Shown in pieces: positions 27,479 through 35,367 of a stretch of DNA of 64,000 nucleotides (within the stretch, counting starts at the first letter, position 1; each line of letters starts with the position of its first letter). The stretch lies in contig NZ_KB849556.1 of the NCBI RefSeq assembly GCF_000368585.1, positions 249,598-313,597 of the forward strand. The letters are read 5' to 3'. A program made the translations under genes and the position numbers. The DNA is from Acinetobacter venetianus RAG-1 = CIP 110063 (GTDB lineage Bacteria > Pseudomonadota > Gammaproteobacteria > Pseudomonadales > Moraxellaceae). The notes beneath the pieces were generated by a model. That model searched no databases. It saw only the letters and a program-made list of their open reading frames with translations, and was not told where the DNA came from.

Positions 27479-27504
27479 ATGCTAGCAACTTGCTAGCATT
27501 TTTT
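27479..27504 (+). terminator. Terminator after topA
   Basis: ATGCTAGCA and TGCTAGCAT form a 9-bp stem with an ACT loop followed by five Ts. Confidence 0.92.
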
Positions 27505-27549
27505 ATAGAACAAAATTAAAAAATCAAGTGTTGGGTGGGGAATTTAAAA

Positions 27550-28308
27550 ATGTGGAAAAATATCCGAGTAGCATGTCTATTGGTCGTGCTTTTGATCGTT
27601 GCAGTAAATGCATATCGCGATCAAAATCAAAACTGGAATCAACCCATTAATATTCTTTTACACCCGATCAATGCAGATGGTTTGGCTTCAACACAACAAT
27701 ATATTCAACAATTACAGTCAGCTGACTTTGCTGATGTAAAACAATATTTAGAAGAAAATAGTCGACAGTATCGTGGGCAAAGTAGTTATTTCATGATTCA
27801 AATTGGGCGAGAGCTACACACAGTGCCCCCACGAATGTCCGAACAACCAAGCATTTTGAAAAATATCTTATGGAGTCTCAAGTTTCGCTATTATGCTTGG
27901 AAGCAACATCAATCTATTGATGGATCGCCGAGTTTAACCTTATATCTCAATTATTATGATCCGAAGCAAACAAGAGAATTAAAACACTCTACGGCATTAG
28001 AAAGAGGACGAATTGGATCAGTCAATTTATTCGCATCACAAAAACAAGTCGAGCAGAACAATGTCGTTTTGGTACATGAGCTGCTCCATGGTTTTGGCGC
28101 AACGGATAAATATAATTTAAATACGGGTGAACCTATTTTTCCAATTGGCTATGCTCAAGCGGATAAACAGCCTTTGTATCCGCAGACTGAAGCTGAAATC
28201 ATGGGTGGACGTATCCCATTATCAGCGCAAAAAAGCAAAATGCCGCAGAACTTAGAGCAGACCGTGATCAGCGTAATAACTGCACAAGAAGTAGGCTGGA
28301 TTAAATGA
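27550..28308 (+). CDS. Membrane-anchored putative zinc metalloprotease (HExxHxxGxxD)
   Basis: About 252 residues: an N-terminal membrane anchor or signal peptide (residues 5-22, IRVACLLVVLLIVAVNAY) followed by a periplasmic domain. Residues about 176-186 read HELLHGFGATD, which is the extended HExxHxxGxxD zinc motif of metzincin-like peptidases; EIMGG about 35 residues further could be the Met-turn. I do not recognise a named family beyond this, and the substrate is unknown. A GTG at 27535 is in frame, but ATG 27550 gives the natural charged N-terminus MWKNIR. The gene is flanked by the topA terminator and a weak hairpin. Confidence 0.75.
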   Translation: MWKNIRVACLLVVLLIVAVNAYRDQNQNWNQPINILLHPINADGLASTQQYIQQLQSADFADVKQYLEENSRQYRGQSSYFMIQIGRELHTVPPRMSEQPSILKNILWSLKFRYYAWKQHQSIDGSPSLTLYLNYYDPKQTRELKHSTALERGRIGSVNLFASQKQVEQNNVVLVHELLHGFGATDKYNLNTGEPIFPIGYAQADKQPLYPQTEAEIMGGRIPLSAQKSKMPQNLEQTVISVITAQEVGWIK

Positions 28309-28312
28309 ACTG

Positions 28313-28334
28313 TGGATAAATCTGGACTTATCCA
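28313..28334 (+). terminator. Weak hairpin after the metalloprotease-like gene
   Basis: TGGATAA and TTATCCA pair around 8 bases, followed by TATTATTT. It lies 5 bases after the stop codon, so it is a possible terminator. Confidence 0.5.
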
Positions 28335-28488
28335 TATTATTTAAAATGATTGCTACAAAATAAAAAAACTGAAATAAAACACAGATTTTTCTGACATTCC
28401 GTCATTAATTCTCAACATGCCTTATACAGAATTCACCGTAAAAGGCGCTCAATATATAAATATAACATTGATGATAAAAGAGTAAATA

Positions 28489-29061
28489 ATGATGAAAACT
28501 GTGGGTAATGACCTCATTCGTAATCAGCTACATGCTGATCGTAAGTGGTATCTGTTATTAGGTGTCTTATTGGTCGTTTTTGGTTTGGTTCTTTTAGCGG
28601 CGCTGCCATTTGCAACATTATCTGCCGTACTTTTATTCGGTGTACTGATGATGTTGGGTGGTATTTTACATTTTGTCGCTGCATTTATGGTGTTTAAAGG
28701 CGGTACACGTTGGTTATGGGCCTTGTTTGGTGTTTTATACATCGTGGCGGGTTATTTTGCGTTTACTACGCCTGTGATTACCGCGGTCGTACTTACCAGC
28801 TTTTTGGCCGTTGCTTTGATTATCGCGGGTATCATTCGTACGGTGAATGCTTTTATTCTCAGACCGATTTCTGGATGGGGTTGGGTGTTATTTTCAGGTA
28901 TCTTGACGCTACTAACAGGTATTTTAATTCTGTCATCGCCAGATTCACCTTTCTGGGTATTGGGTATGTTTCTTGCGATTGATATTTTATTCCAAGGGAT
29001 TAATTATTTGACCTTTGCTAGTGCCATTAAGCAGCTTCCTCATAGTTCTACTACTATTTAA
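28489..29061 (+). CDS. HdeD family membrane protein
   Basis: A 190-residue protein with six predicted membrane segments (about residues 20-40, 43-66, 72-90, 94-115, 127-145 and 149-172). The repeat pattern W...LG.LL...G........P....V.....G...L.GG..H matches the HdeD/DUF308 family of small inner-membrane proteins linked to acid resistance in E. coli. The physiological role here is unknown. Two adjacent ATGs (28489, 28492) follow AAGAG; either may start. The nearest flanking genes are unrelated and it looks monocistronic. Confidence 0.87.
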   Translation: MMKTVGNDLIRNQLHADRKWYLLLGVLLVVFGLVLLAALPFATLSAVLLFGVLMMLGGILHFVAAFMVFKGGTRWLWALFGVLYIVAGYFAFTTPVITAVVLTSFLAVALIIAGIIRTVNAFILRPISGWGWVLFSGILTLLTGILILSSPDSPFWVLGMFLAIDILFQGINYLTFASAIKQLPHSSTTI

Positions 29062-29187
29062 ATATTTTAAATATTCAGATCGCCTCAGAGTATGTGTTTA
29101 CATGCTCTTTTTGTTTTTAGGTACTCCGAAACATATCGAGTGTCTGAGTCTGTTAAAATAACGTTTCGTTTATAACTGATCGATTTT

Positions 29188-31167
29188 ATGACGCTTGCCA
29201 AGCTAATTGATGAACTGAATCCACAACAGAAACAGGCTGCAACAACCACTGTGCAAAACTGCTTGGTCTTAGCAGGAGCAGGTTGTGGTAAAACCAAAAC
29301 GATTGTGGCAAGAGCAGCGTATTTAATTGATCAGGGACTACCTGCGCAACAGATTCAAATTCTGACATTTACCCGCCGTGCAGCGAGTGAAATCATTACG
29401 CGTGTTGAGCAACATATGGGTGAGCAGGCTAAGGGCTTGCGTGCATCCACTTTTCATACTTTTTGTATGTATCTGCTACGTCGTAATCCACGCGCTTTTG
29501 GTCTTACACAATTTAGTATCATTGATCGTGATGATCAATTGCTGATGTTCCGATTATTACGTGGTAAAGATAAAGGTAATGTGCTGCCTAAAGCAGCAGA
29601 GCTATGTGATTTGTATTCGTATGCACGTAACACTAAAACCAAACTCTCGGATGCTTTAGTTGAACAACTGCCACAGGCAGTAGAGTATAAAGCACAAATT
29701 ACTGAACTGATGAAAGCTTATGAGCAGCGTAAGCAAGAGCGTAATTTTCTAGATTATGATGATATCTTAGCGATCGTTGCCGTACACCTACAAAATTCAT
29801 CTGAGTTAGTGAAATGGGTCACTGGTTTTTGTTCAGCACTTTTAGTCGATGAAATGCAGGATACCAATCCATTGCAATGGGCGTTGTTACAGCCTTTAGT
29901 CGGGAAGGTTAAATTGTTTTGTGTAGGTGATGATGCACAGTCAATCTATGGGTTTCGTGGTGCTGACTTTGAAAATATTCATCATTTCAAAGCGCGTGTT
30001 CCTGATGCCGAAGTGCTTACATTGGAAATGAACTATCGCTCAACTCAAGGTATTTTAGACTTATCCAATTGGTTGCTTGATCAAAGCCAAATTGGTTATG
30101 ACAAACATTTACAAGCCTATCGTGGTAAAGGCTTAAAACCTCAACTGCATATCTTGAGTAATGAGTTTGAAGAGGCAAATTGGATTATTCAAGATCTAAA
30201 TCGTCGTCATCTACAAGGGGCAGCTTGGGCTGAACACATGGTGTTATTGCGTTCGGGCTTTAGTGGGCGATATTTGGAAGGTGCGCTGATTGCAGCAAAT
30301 ATTCCCTATCGCTTCATTGGTGGTGTGAAACTACTTGAGTCGGCGCATGTTAAAGATGTTTTGAGTCTGTTGCGTGTCAGCGTCAATCCACAGGATGATT
30401 TGGCTTGGATGCGTTTTCTCACGCTTTGGGATGGGGTGGGGGATGTCGGTGCAAGTAAGTTAGCACAAGAATTGATTCAGCTACCTGATATAGAGGCGCG
30501 TTGTCAGCGTTTAGAACGACATGGCAAAGTACCACAACAAGCCATTTTGATCTTGATGCAATTGGATGTGTTACAACAGCATGTCGAAGCTTGTATTGGC
30601 TTGGCCTTAGATGCATTGGCTGAGCAATTGGAAAATAATTATAAAACCAAAGATTGGTCTCGTCGTGTTAAAGACTTCGATTTGGTCAAACAATTGGCGC
30701 GTAAACATAGTGCTTTAGGTGAATTTTTAGAAGAGTATGTACTTGATCCAATTTCTATTTCGGAAATTGATAAAACACCTGATCAAGACCTTGTCACACT
30801 GATTACCATTCATTCAGCCAAAGGTGCGGAGCAGAAAGTTTGCTATGTTCCTCATGTCTCTCCAAATCAGTACCCACATGCCAGAGCACAAGGTGATTTT
30901 GATGACGTAGAGGAGGAGCGACGCGTCCTGTATGTTGCATTAACTCGCGCTGAAAATGAATTAATTTTGACCAAGCAGAATCTGAATGTATGGTCACAGG
31001 ATCAATACGATGAGTTAGGGCGAAAAATAGAAAGTTATTTTTTAAATGATTTGCCTCAGCATTTGGTTGATGTTCAGATTCATCGAGATATTCCTCGTGC
31101 TTATGGACAAGCTAATCGTTCTCGTTCGACGACAATCAATTTAGGTTTTGGGATAGATTTCGATTAA
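29188..31167 (+). CDS. UvrD/Rep-like superfamily 1A DNA helicase
   Basis: A 659-residue 3'-5' helicase of the UvrD/Rep/PcrA group. Motifs run in order: Q motif LNPQQKQAA, Walker A GAGCGKTKT, motif Ia TFTRRAASE, Walker B LLVDEMQDTNP, motif III GDDAQSIYGFRGAD, motif IV NYRS, motif V TIHSAKGAEQKVC, and motif VI RRVLYVALTRAEN. Several depart from consensus: Cys instead of Ser in Walker A, DEMQD instead of DEYQD, HSAKGAE instead of HASKGLE. It is therefore a diverged paralogue rather than classical Rep or UvrD. It starts a plus-strand run with an RRM protein and an ASCH protein. Confidence 0.9.
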   Translation: MTLAKLIDELNPQQKQAATTTVQNCLVLAGAGCGKTKTIVARAAYLIDQGLPAQQIQILTFTRRAASEIITRVEQHMGEQAKGLRASTFHTFCMYLLRRNPRAFGLTQFSIIDRDDQLLMFRLLRGKDKGNVLPKAAELCDLYSYARNTKTKLSDALVEQLPQAVEYKAQITELMKAYEQRKQERNFLDYDDILAIVAVHLQNSSELVKWVTGFCSALLVDEMQDTNPLQWALLQPLVGKVKLFCVGDDAQSIYGFRGADFENIHHFKARVPDAEVLTLEMNYRSTQGILDLSNWLLDQSQIGYDKHLQAYRGKGLKPQLHILSNEFEEANWIIQDLNRRHLQGAAWAEHMVLLRSGFSGRYLEGALIAANIPYRFIGGVKLLESAHVKDVLSLLRVSVNPQDDLAWMRFLTLWDGVGDVGASKLAQELIQLPDIEARCQRLERHGKVPQQAILILMQLDVLQQHVEACIGLALDALAEQLENNYKTKDWSRRVKDFDLVKQLARKHSALGEFLEEYVLDPISISEIDKTPDQDLVTLITIHSAKGAEQKVCYVPHVSPNQYPHARAQGDFDDVEEERRVLYVALTRAENELILTKQNLNVWSQDQYDELGRKIESYFLNDLPQHLVDVQIHRDIPRAYGQANRSRSTTINLGFGIDFD

Positions 31168-31230
31168 ACTAGTTCAATTCAATCGTTGTTGATTCACAGA
31201 CAAGTTCGTGAATCCTTTTTAGGTTTTAGT

Positions 31231-31476
31231 ATGAAAATTTTAGTTCGTAATTTAGATCGTAGCGTGACCGAAGCAGAAGTGCTCGACTTATTTAAGACCT
31301 ATGGGAAAGTTGATTCTTGCGTTGTCGTAAAAGATGCTGATACGGGTAAGTCTAAAGGTTTTGGCTTTGTTGAAATGTCGAATCCGCGTGAGGCGGTTAA
31401 GGCTGTAAAAGGTTTAAATACTTTGAAAGTTAAAGGCGCTGGTATCCGTGTAAAAATTGCGGAAGATAAAGCCTAA
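31231..31476 (+). CDS. RRM-domain RNA-binding protein
   Basis: An 81-residue protein that is a single RNA recognition motif: RNP2 ILVRNL (residues 3-8) and RNP1 KGFGFVEM (about residues 43-50), with the usual beta-alpha-beta-beta-alpha-beta spacing. An aromatic residue is present at both expected RNP1 positions, so single-stranded RNA binding is expected. The open frame extends upstream to a TTG at 31186, but ATG 31231 opens exactly at the domain and has AGG at a suitable distance. It follows the helicase by 63 bases and precedes the ASCH gene by 6 bases. Small single-RRM proteins are sparsely studied in gammaproteobacteria. Confidence 0.92.
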   Translation: MKILVRNLDRSVTEAEVLDLFKTYGKVDSCVVVKDADTGKSKGFGFVEMSNPREAVKAVKGLNTLKVKGAGIRVKIAEDKA

Positions 31477-31482
31477 TTTTTT

Positions 31483-31842
31483 ATGTTAAAGCAATATCAA
31501 GCTTTATCAATTGTTGCGCCAAATGGTGGGCGAATTGCACAAGGTTTAAAGACGCTTGAAATTCGCTCATGGCAACCTGAATATCTACCACTTAAAAATC
31601 TTGTAATTGTAGAAAATCAGAGTTTCTTGTTAGCAGATGGTGAAGAGGAAATCGGTCGAGCTGTTGCTTTGGTGGATATTGAGTCCGTACATCTTTGGAC
31701 AGAAGATGAAGTGAATGCAGCATGTGCTTCATCTTGGGCAGTGGGATATTTTGCTTGGGTAATCAGCAATGTACGACCATTTTCACAGCCAATCGAAACC
31801 ATAGCGAAAAGAAAACTTTATCGTCTTGAATTGAAGCTCTAA
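31483..31842 (+). CDS. ASCH domain protein
   Basis: A 119-residue protein consisting of one ASCH domain, a PUA-like beta barrel thought to bind RNA or modified nucleotides. Diagnostic parts are ALSIVAPNGGRIAQGLKTLEIRSW (residues 7-30), with the conserved Lys-Thr-x-E-x-R-x-W, and the strand IGRAVALVDIESVHLWT. Some ASCH proteins are ribonucleases or amidohydrolases, but the role here is unknown. It starts 6 bases after the RRM gene, so the two are cotranscribed and likely cotranslated. Confidence 0.87.
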   Translation: MLKQYQALSIVAPNGGRIAQGLKTLEIRSWQPEYLPLKNLVIVENQSFLLADGEEEIGRAVALVDIESVHLWTEDEVNAACASSWAVGYFAWVISNVRPFSQPIETIAKRKLYRLELKL

Positions 31843-31915
31843 GTGCTATTTGTTTCATCGCTAATTCGCTTTACAATCAATCAAGATTTAAATGAAATGA
31901 AAAAAGGGATTTATT

Positions 31916-32419
31916 ATGTCTCGTGTTGCTCGCTACCATGCCGATCGTACCAATCAAAAACTCTATTTTGCTCGACTCGCATGTCAACAAGCGGAGCAGA
32001 CTGAGCATATTCAACAGGCTCAAGCATACCGTGAAGCAGCTGTATTTCATTTGCATGGCGCAATCTTAGCGTTCTTGCAGGAGTTAGTCCGTTATTACCG
32101 CTTAAATGACTTACAACCGACATTTAAATCGGTTGAAGAGCATATGGCAGATAAAGGACAGGTTTCGCCTGAAATCGTTGTTTTACAGCAGTTAGCGAAA
32201 GATGGTTTTGTGGCAGAGTTGAAACGTGCTTATCGTATGTGTCAATATGCACCTGAGCCGACTGCACCTGAACCAGAAAGTGAAACGTCTTCAAATCTCA
32301 TTATTAAGGTTACTCAGAGTCCACAAGCGTGGTTGCCAGATGCCAAAATTCTACGTGAATGGCATCGTGAATTGAGCCATCTGATTGATGGTTTCCGTAA
32401 TGAAATGGTCGAGTTCTAA
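31916..32419 (+). CDS. DUF6586-like conserved hypothetical protein
   Basis: A 167-residue mostly helical protein resembling the DUF6586 family, which in Pseudomonas lies near topA. The N-terminus RYHADRTNQKLYFARLACQQAEQ and the pattern AAVFHLHGAILAFLQELVRYY are typical. No catalytic motif or signal peptide is visible, so it is probably cytoplasmic. It precedes a second small gene on the same strand by 112 bases. I infer family membership from memory of the N-terminal pattern. Confidence 0.75.
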   Translation: MSRVARYHADRTNQKLYFARLACQQAEQTEHIQQAQAYREAAVFHLHGAILAFLQELVRYYRLNDLQPTFKSVEEHMADKGQVSPEIVVLQQLAKDGFVAELKRAYRMCQYAPEPTAPEPESETSSNLIIKVTQSPQAWLPDAKILREWHRELSHLIDGFRNEMVEF

Positions 32420-32531
32420 GTTGAACAATTCAACCACTTGAAATTTAAGCAAGCAGTACACATATAAATAAGACGTGAGATCGCAAAGTACAAACGTGCT
32501 TTGCCACCATGTTGAAACATGGAGAGAATAT

Positions 32532-32810
32532 ATGTCAATGCAACAGTTAAAAGAATTGTTTGGTAATCAAGAAGCCGTTTTAGAGCTTGTTCAACTCGAA
32601 GGTGGTGAGCTTGCTTTGCGTAATGCTGACTCTGAAAAAGAGCCATTGGTGAAAATTCAGTTTAGCGATGAAGTTAAAGAAATCTTAGGAGATCAAACTC
32701 CATCAGTTGCTCAGCATATGATTCAAGCTGCTTTATTTGGTTTGTTGGAAAAACAAATGAATCAATGGCAAGCAGAAGTGCTGGATGAGCAGCCAGCTCA
32801 CTTAAGTTAA
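32532..32810 (+). CDS. Small conserved hypothetical protein
   Basis: A 92-residue acidic protein (MSMQQLKELFGNQEAVLELV, then VKIQFSDEVKEILGDQTP, then HMIQAALFGLLEKQMNQWQAEVLDE). It looks all-helical apart from a short central beta part and has no named domain. GGAGAG lies 5 bases upstream of ATG 32532. An in-frame extension to 32475 (ATG) lacks a ribosome-binding site and reads through the leader. A terminator follows within 15 bases. Confidence 0.72.
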   Translation: MSMQQLKELFGNQEAVLELVQLEGGELALRNADSEKEPLVKIQFSDEVKEILGDQTPSVAQHMIQAALFGLLEKQMNQWQAEVLDEQPAHLS

Positions 32811-32816
32811 TTGCAT

Positions 32817-32845
32817 AAAAAAAGCGTACTACAGTACGCTTTTTT
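32817..32845 (+). terminator. Bidirectional terminator between hypothetical gene and ybaL
   Basis: AGCGTACT and AGTACGCT pair, flanked by an A tract and a T tract on opposite sides. It serves the plus-strand gene ending at 32810 and ybaL ending at 32862 on the minus strand. Confidence 0.9.
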
Positions 32846-32861
32846 ATTATATCGAAAAGGC

Positions 32862-34577
32862 TTAATGTGCTGGCGACTGGTGCGCAAGTTCGATCTGATT
32901 CAAAATATGATGACTCATATTCTTCGCCATTTCTTCTTTTGCATAGAACACTTCACCAATATTTTCTTCTCTGATGACAGCTGCTTCTTCCTTACTTTCA
33001 GCGCAAATCAGTACTTGGATTTCAGGATTTAACTGTTTAGAAATATCGACAATACGATGAATATCCAAAATATCCATAGGTGAGATCACCAGTAAGCGGG
33101 CATGTTGAATATGTGCCTGAATCAAAACATTCGGTTCAGTCGCTTCACCGCTGACCGCAGCAATGCCTTGCGTACGTAATTTTTCAACAATCTCACGGTT
33201 TTCCTCAGCAATAACCACTTTGATGTTTTGTTCCATGAGGTTCTCGCTGATTCGTCGGCCAACACCGCCGTAACCAATAATGACCACTTGATCGCGTAGA
33301 TATTCTTGATCAACTTCATCTGGAAGCATGGCAAGTGGGTCACCACTACGTTCCAGTAGGCGCGCCAAATGAGAGCGTTCGCGAATCCAGCGTTGAACAG
33401 GTTCGATTGCTGAGAAAATAAAAGAGTTAAGCGTAATAGAAAATAATGCGCCTGCGAGAATCAGATTTTGCGCTTCAGGTGTGAGTAATCCAAGAGCTAA
33501 ACCTAGTGTCGCTAAAATGAAAGAGAATTCTCCGATTTGTGCCAAACTTGCACCAACAGTCAAGGCTGTATTGATTGGATAACGGAAGAATAAAACTAAC
33601 GCCATGGCAGCTAATGTTTTACCAACCATGATGATTGCCACGACAGCTAAGATATGGAGTGGCTCTTCGACCAATATTCTTGGATCAAACAGCATACCGA
33701 CTGAAACGAAGAATAAGATTGCAAAGATTTCACGTAACGGTAGGGTCTCCTCTTCGGCACGATGGCTAAAGTCAGACTCTTTTACCACCATTCCAGCAAA
33801 GAACGCGCCAAGCGCCATAGAAACGCCAAATACAGCGTATGAGCCATAGGCAATCGATACGGCGGCAGCAACGACTGTGAGTGTGAAAAGTTCGCGAGAA
33901 CCTAAACGAGCGACAAATTGCATGATCATTGGCACAAGTCGTTTACCAATAATGAGCATAAAGGCGATAAATCCTGTTACTTTAAGTAGTGTTAGTCCAA
34001 TGGTGATCCAGATACTTTGTGAGGTATCTGTGCCAGGGAGGGCATGACCACCGAGCAACACTGCGGTGGCAGGAAGTAAAACTAGCGCTAAGACCATGAC
34101 AAGATCTTCAACCAGTAGCCAACCGACGGCAATTTTACCATTCACGGAATCAAGTAAACCGCGATCACCGAGTGCTTTAAGTAATACAACGGTACTGGCA
34201 CATGACAGACTTAAACCAAAGATTAAGGCTGAACCAAAACTCCATCCCCAGAACATAGAAACGACCATACCCAGTAGTGTCGCAACAGCAATTTGTAGAA
34301 TCGCACCCGGTAAAGCAATACGGCGAACTTGGAGTAGGTCGCTCAGGGAGAAATGCATACCTACGCCAAACATCAAAAACATAACACCCAGTTCAGCAAG
34401 CTGATTGGCAAGTTGAATATCACCGACGACTCCCGGTGTATTTGGGCTAATAATAATGCCCGCAATTAAATAGCCGATTAAAGGGGGTAAACGTAGACGT
34501 GCTGCGATATAGCCAAAAATGAGGGCCATACCAAAACCAACAGCAAGTAATATAATTAAATTAACATCATGTGGCAT
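32862..34577 (-). CDS. ybaL: YbaL-type monovalent cation:proton antiporter (CPA2)
   Basis: A 571-residue protein. The first 390 residues form a CPA2 transport domain with about 12 membrane segments (LGVMFLMFGVGMHFSL is characteristic). A RCK N-terminal (TrkA-N) domain follows at about residues 410-530, with a Rossmann motif VVIIGYGGVGRRISENL. The layout matches E. coli YbaL and Kef-type systems: K+ efflux in exchange for protons, gated by nucleotide or glutathione-type ligands at the RCK domain. It appears monocistronic and reads toward the shared terminator. Confidence 0.92.
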   Translation of the reverse strand: MPHDVNLIILLAVGFGMALIFGYIAARLRLPPLIGYLIAGIIISPNTPGVVGDIQLANQLAELGVMFLMFGVGMHFSLSDLLQVRRIALPGAILQIAVATLLGMVVSMFWGWSFGSALIFGLSLSCASTVVLLKALGDRGLLDSVNGKIAVGWLLVEDLVMVLALVLLPATAVLLGGHALPGTDTSQSIWITIGLTLLKVTGFIAFMLIIGKRLVPMIMQFVARLGSRELFTLTVVAAAVSIAYGSYAVFGVSMALGAFFAGMVVKESDFSHRAEEETLPLREIFAILFFVSVGMLFDPRILVEEPLHILAVVAIIMVGKTLAAMALVLFFRYPINTALTVGASLAQIGEFSFILATLGLALGLLTPEAQNLILAGALFSITLNSFIFSAIEPVQRWIRERSHLARLLERSGDPLAMLPDEVDQEYLRDQVVIIGYGGVGRRISENLMEQNIKVVIAEENREIVEKLRTQGIAAVSGEATEPNVLIQAHIQHARLLVISPMDILDIHRIVDISKQLNPEIQVLICAESKEEAAVIREENIGEVFYAKEEMAKNMSHHILNQIELAHQSPAH

Positions 34578-34750
34578 TGAAGCTCCTTAATCGTTGCGGT
34601 TAAGGTCAAAGTAAATAAGCATAAAAAATGCCAAAGTGGATAGATTAAAATTTTAACAACTAAAATCGGATTTGTTGATGATATTTTTTTTAATCATCAA
34701 AAAAAATTATGTAAATCTTTTATAGTGGGTTTGAGCTTTCTATCGGGCAA

Positions 34751-34782
34751 AAAAAAACGACCTCAAAAGAAGTCGTTTTTTT
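34751..34782 (-). terminator. Terminator after rpmG
   Basis: ACGAC and GTCGT form the core, extended by long A and T tracts on either side. It lies 13 bases past the rpmG stop codon on the minus strand, and the T tract follows in that direction. Confidence 0.88.
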
Positions 34783-34794
34783 AAAGAACTAAAA

Positions 34795-34950
34795 TTATTT
34801 AATTTTAGCTTCTTTGAAAATTACGTGTTGACGGATTTTTGGATCAAATTTTTTGATTTCCATTTTTTCCGGCATAGTACGTTTGTTCTTAGTAGTGGTA
34901 TAGAAGTAACCAGTACCAGCTGTAGAAACGAGGCGAATCTTATCACGCAT
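34795..34950 (-). CDS. rpmG: 50S ribosomal protein L33
   Basis: A 51-residue protein read directly from the minus strand: [20 protein letters not shown], then [17 protein letters not shown] and [10 protein letters not shown]. It is the standard cysteine-free gammaproteobacterial L33, a small large-subunit protein near the E site. It follows rpmB by 12 bases, so the two are one operon. Confidence 0.97.
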   Translation of the reverse strand: MRDKIRLVSTAGTGYFYTTTKNKRTMPEKMEIKKFDPKIRQHVIFKEAKIK

Positions 34951-34962
34951 TGTTCAGACTCC

Positions 34963-35199
34963 TTAGATCTTTTGACCTTGAGCACGGAGATCAGCAACAA
35001 CTTTCTCGATACCCAATTTATCAATAATACGCATACCTTTAGTGGTTAAACGAAGACGTACAAAACGCTTTTCGCTTTCTAACCAAAAACGGTGGTGGTG
35101 CAGGTTCGGCTCGAACCGGCGTTTGGTTTTGTTGTTTGCGTGCGATACGTTGTTACCAACGATAGGACGCTTGCCGGTAACTTGGCAAACCTTAGACAT
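34963..35199 (-). CDS. rpmB: 50S ribosomal protein L28
   Basis: A 78-residue L28: [21 protein letters not shown], then [13 protein letters not shown] and [14 protein letters not shown]. The open frame extends upstream to 35241, but the family start is Met 35199, preceded by GGAG. First gene of the rpmB-rpmG operon. A structured leader lies just upstream of its ribosome-binding site. Confidence 0.97.
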   Translation of the reverse strand: MSKVCQVTGKRPIVGNNVSHANNKTKRRFEPNLHHHRFWLESEKRFVRLRLTTKGMRIIDKLGIEKVVADLRAQGQKI

Positions 35200-35212
35200 G
35201 GTGAACTCCATT

Positions 35213-35246
35213 GCTAGTTCATATAGCACTGATTCGTGCAACTAGC
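35213..35246 (-). promoter_or_regulatory. Structured leader of rpmB
   Basis: Outer arms GCTAGTT and AACTAGC (7 bp) enclose a 6-base bulge and an inner 4-bp stem GCAC/GTGC with the 6-base loop TGATTC. The hairpin ends just before the Shine-Dalgarno of rpmB. It is a candidate site for ribosomal protein feedback regulation; I cannot match it to a known leader motif. Confidence 0.45.
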
Positions 35247-35282
35247 CATTCAAGTAAACGGATGAAATCATTCAAGGGGCGT

Positions 35283-35311
35283 TTTATACCAAAAATACGA
35301 TTAAAAGACAA
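35283..35311 (-). promoter_or_regulatory. Promoter of rpmB-rpmG
   Basis: On the minus strand TTGTCT (-35, 35311-35306) and TATAAA (-10, 35288-35283) are spaced by 17 bases. A GC-rich discriminator (ACGCCCC) follows, as expected for a stringently controlled ribosomal promoter. Confidence 0.7.
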
Positions 35312-35322
35312 GCGAATTTGGT

Positions 35323-35358
35323 AAAAACAGGGCATGATCTAGTGTGATAGATCATGCC
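35323..35358 (-). terminator. Terminator after the aldehyde dehydrogenase gene
   Basis: GGCATGATCTA and TAGATCATGCC form a perfect 11-bp stem with the loop GTGTGA. On the minus strand it is followed by CTGTTTTT. Confidence 0.85.
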
Positions 35359-35367
35359 TTGATCAGC

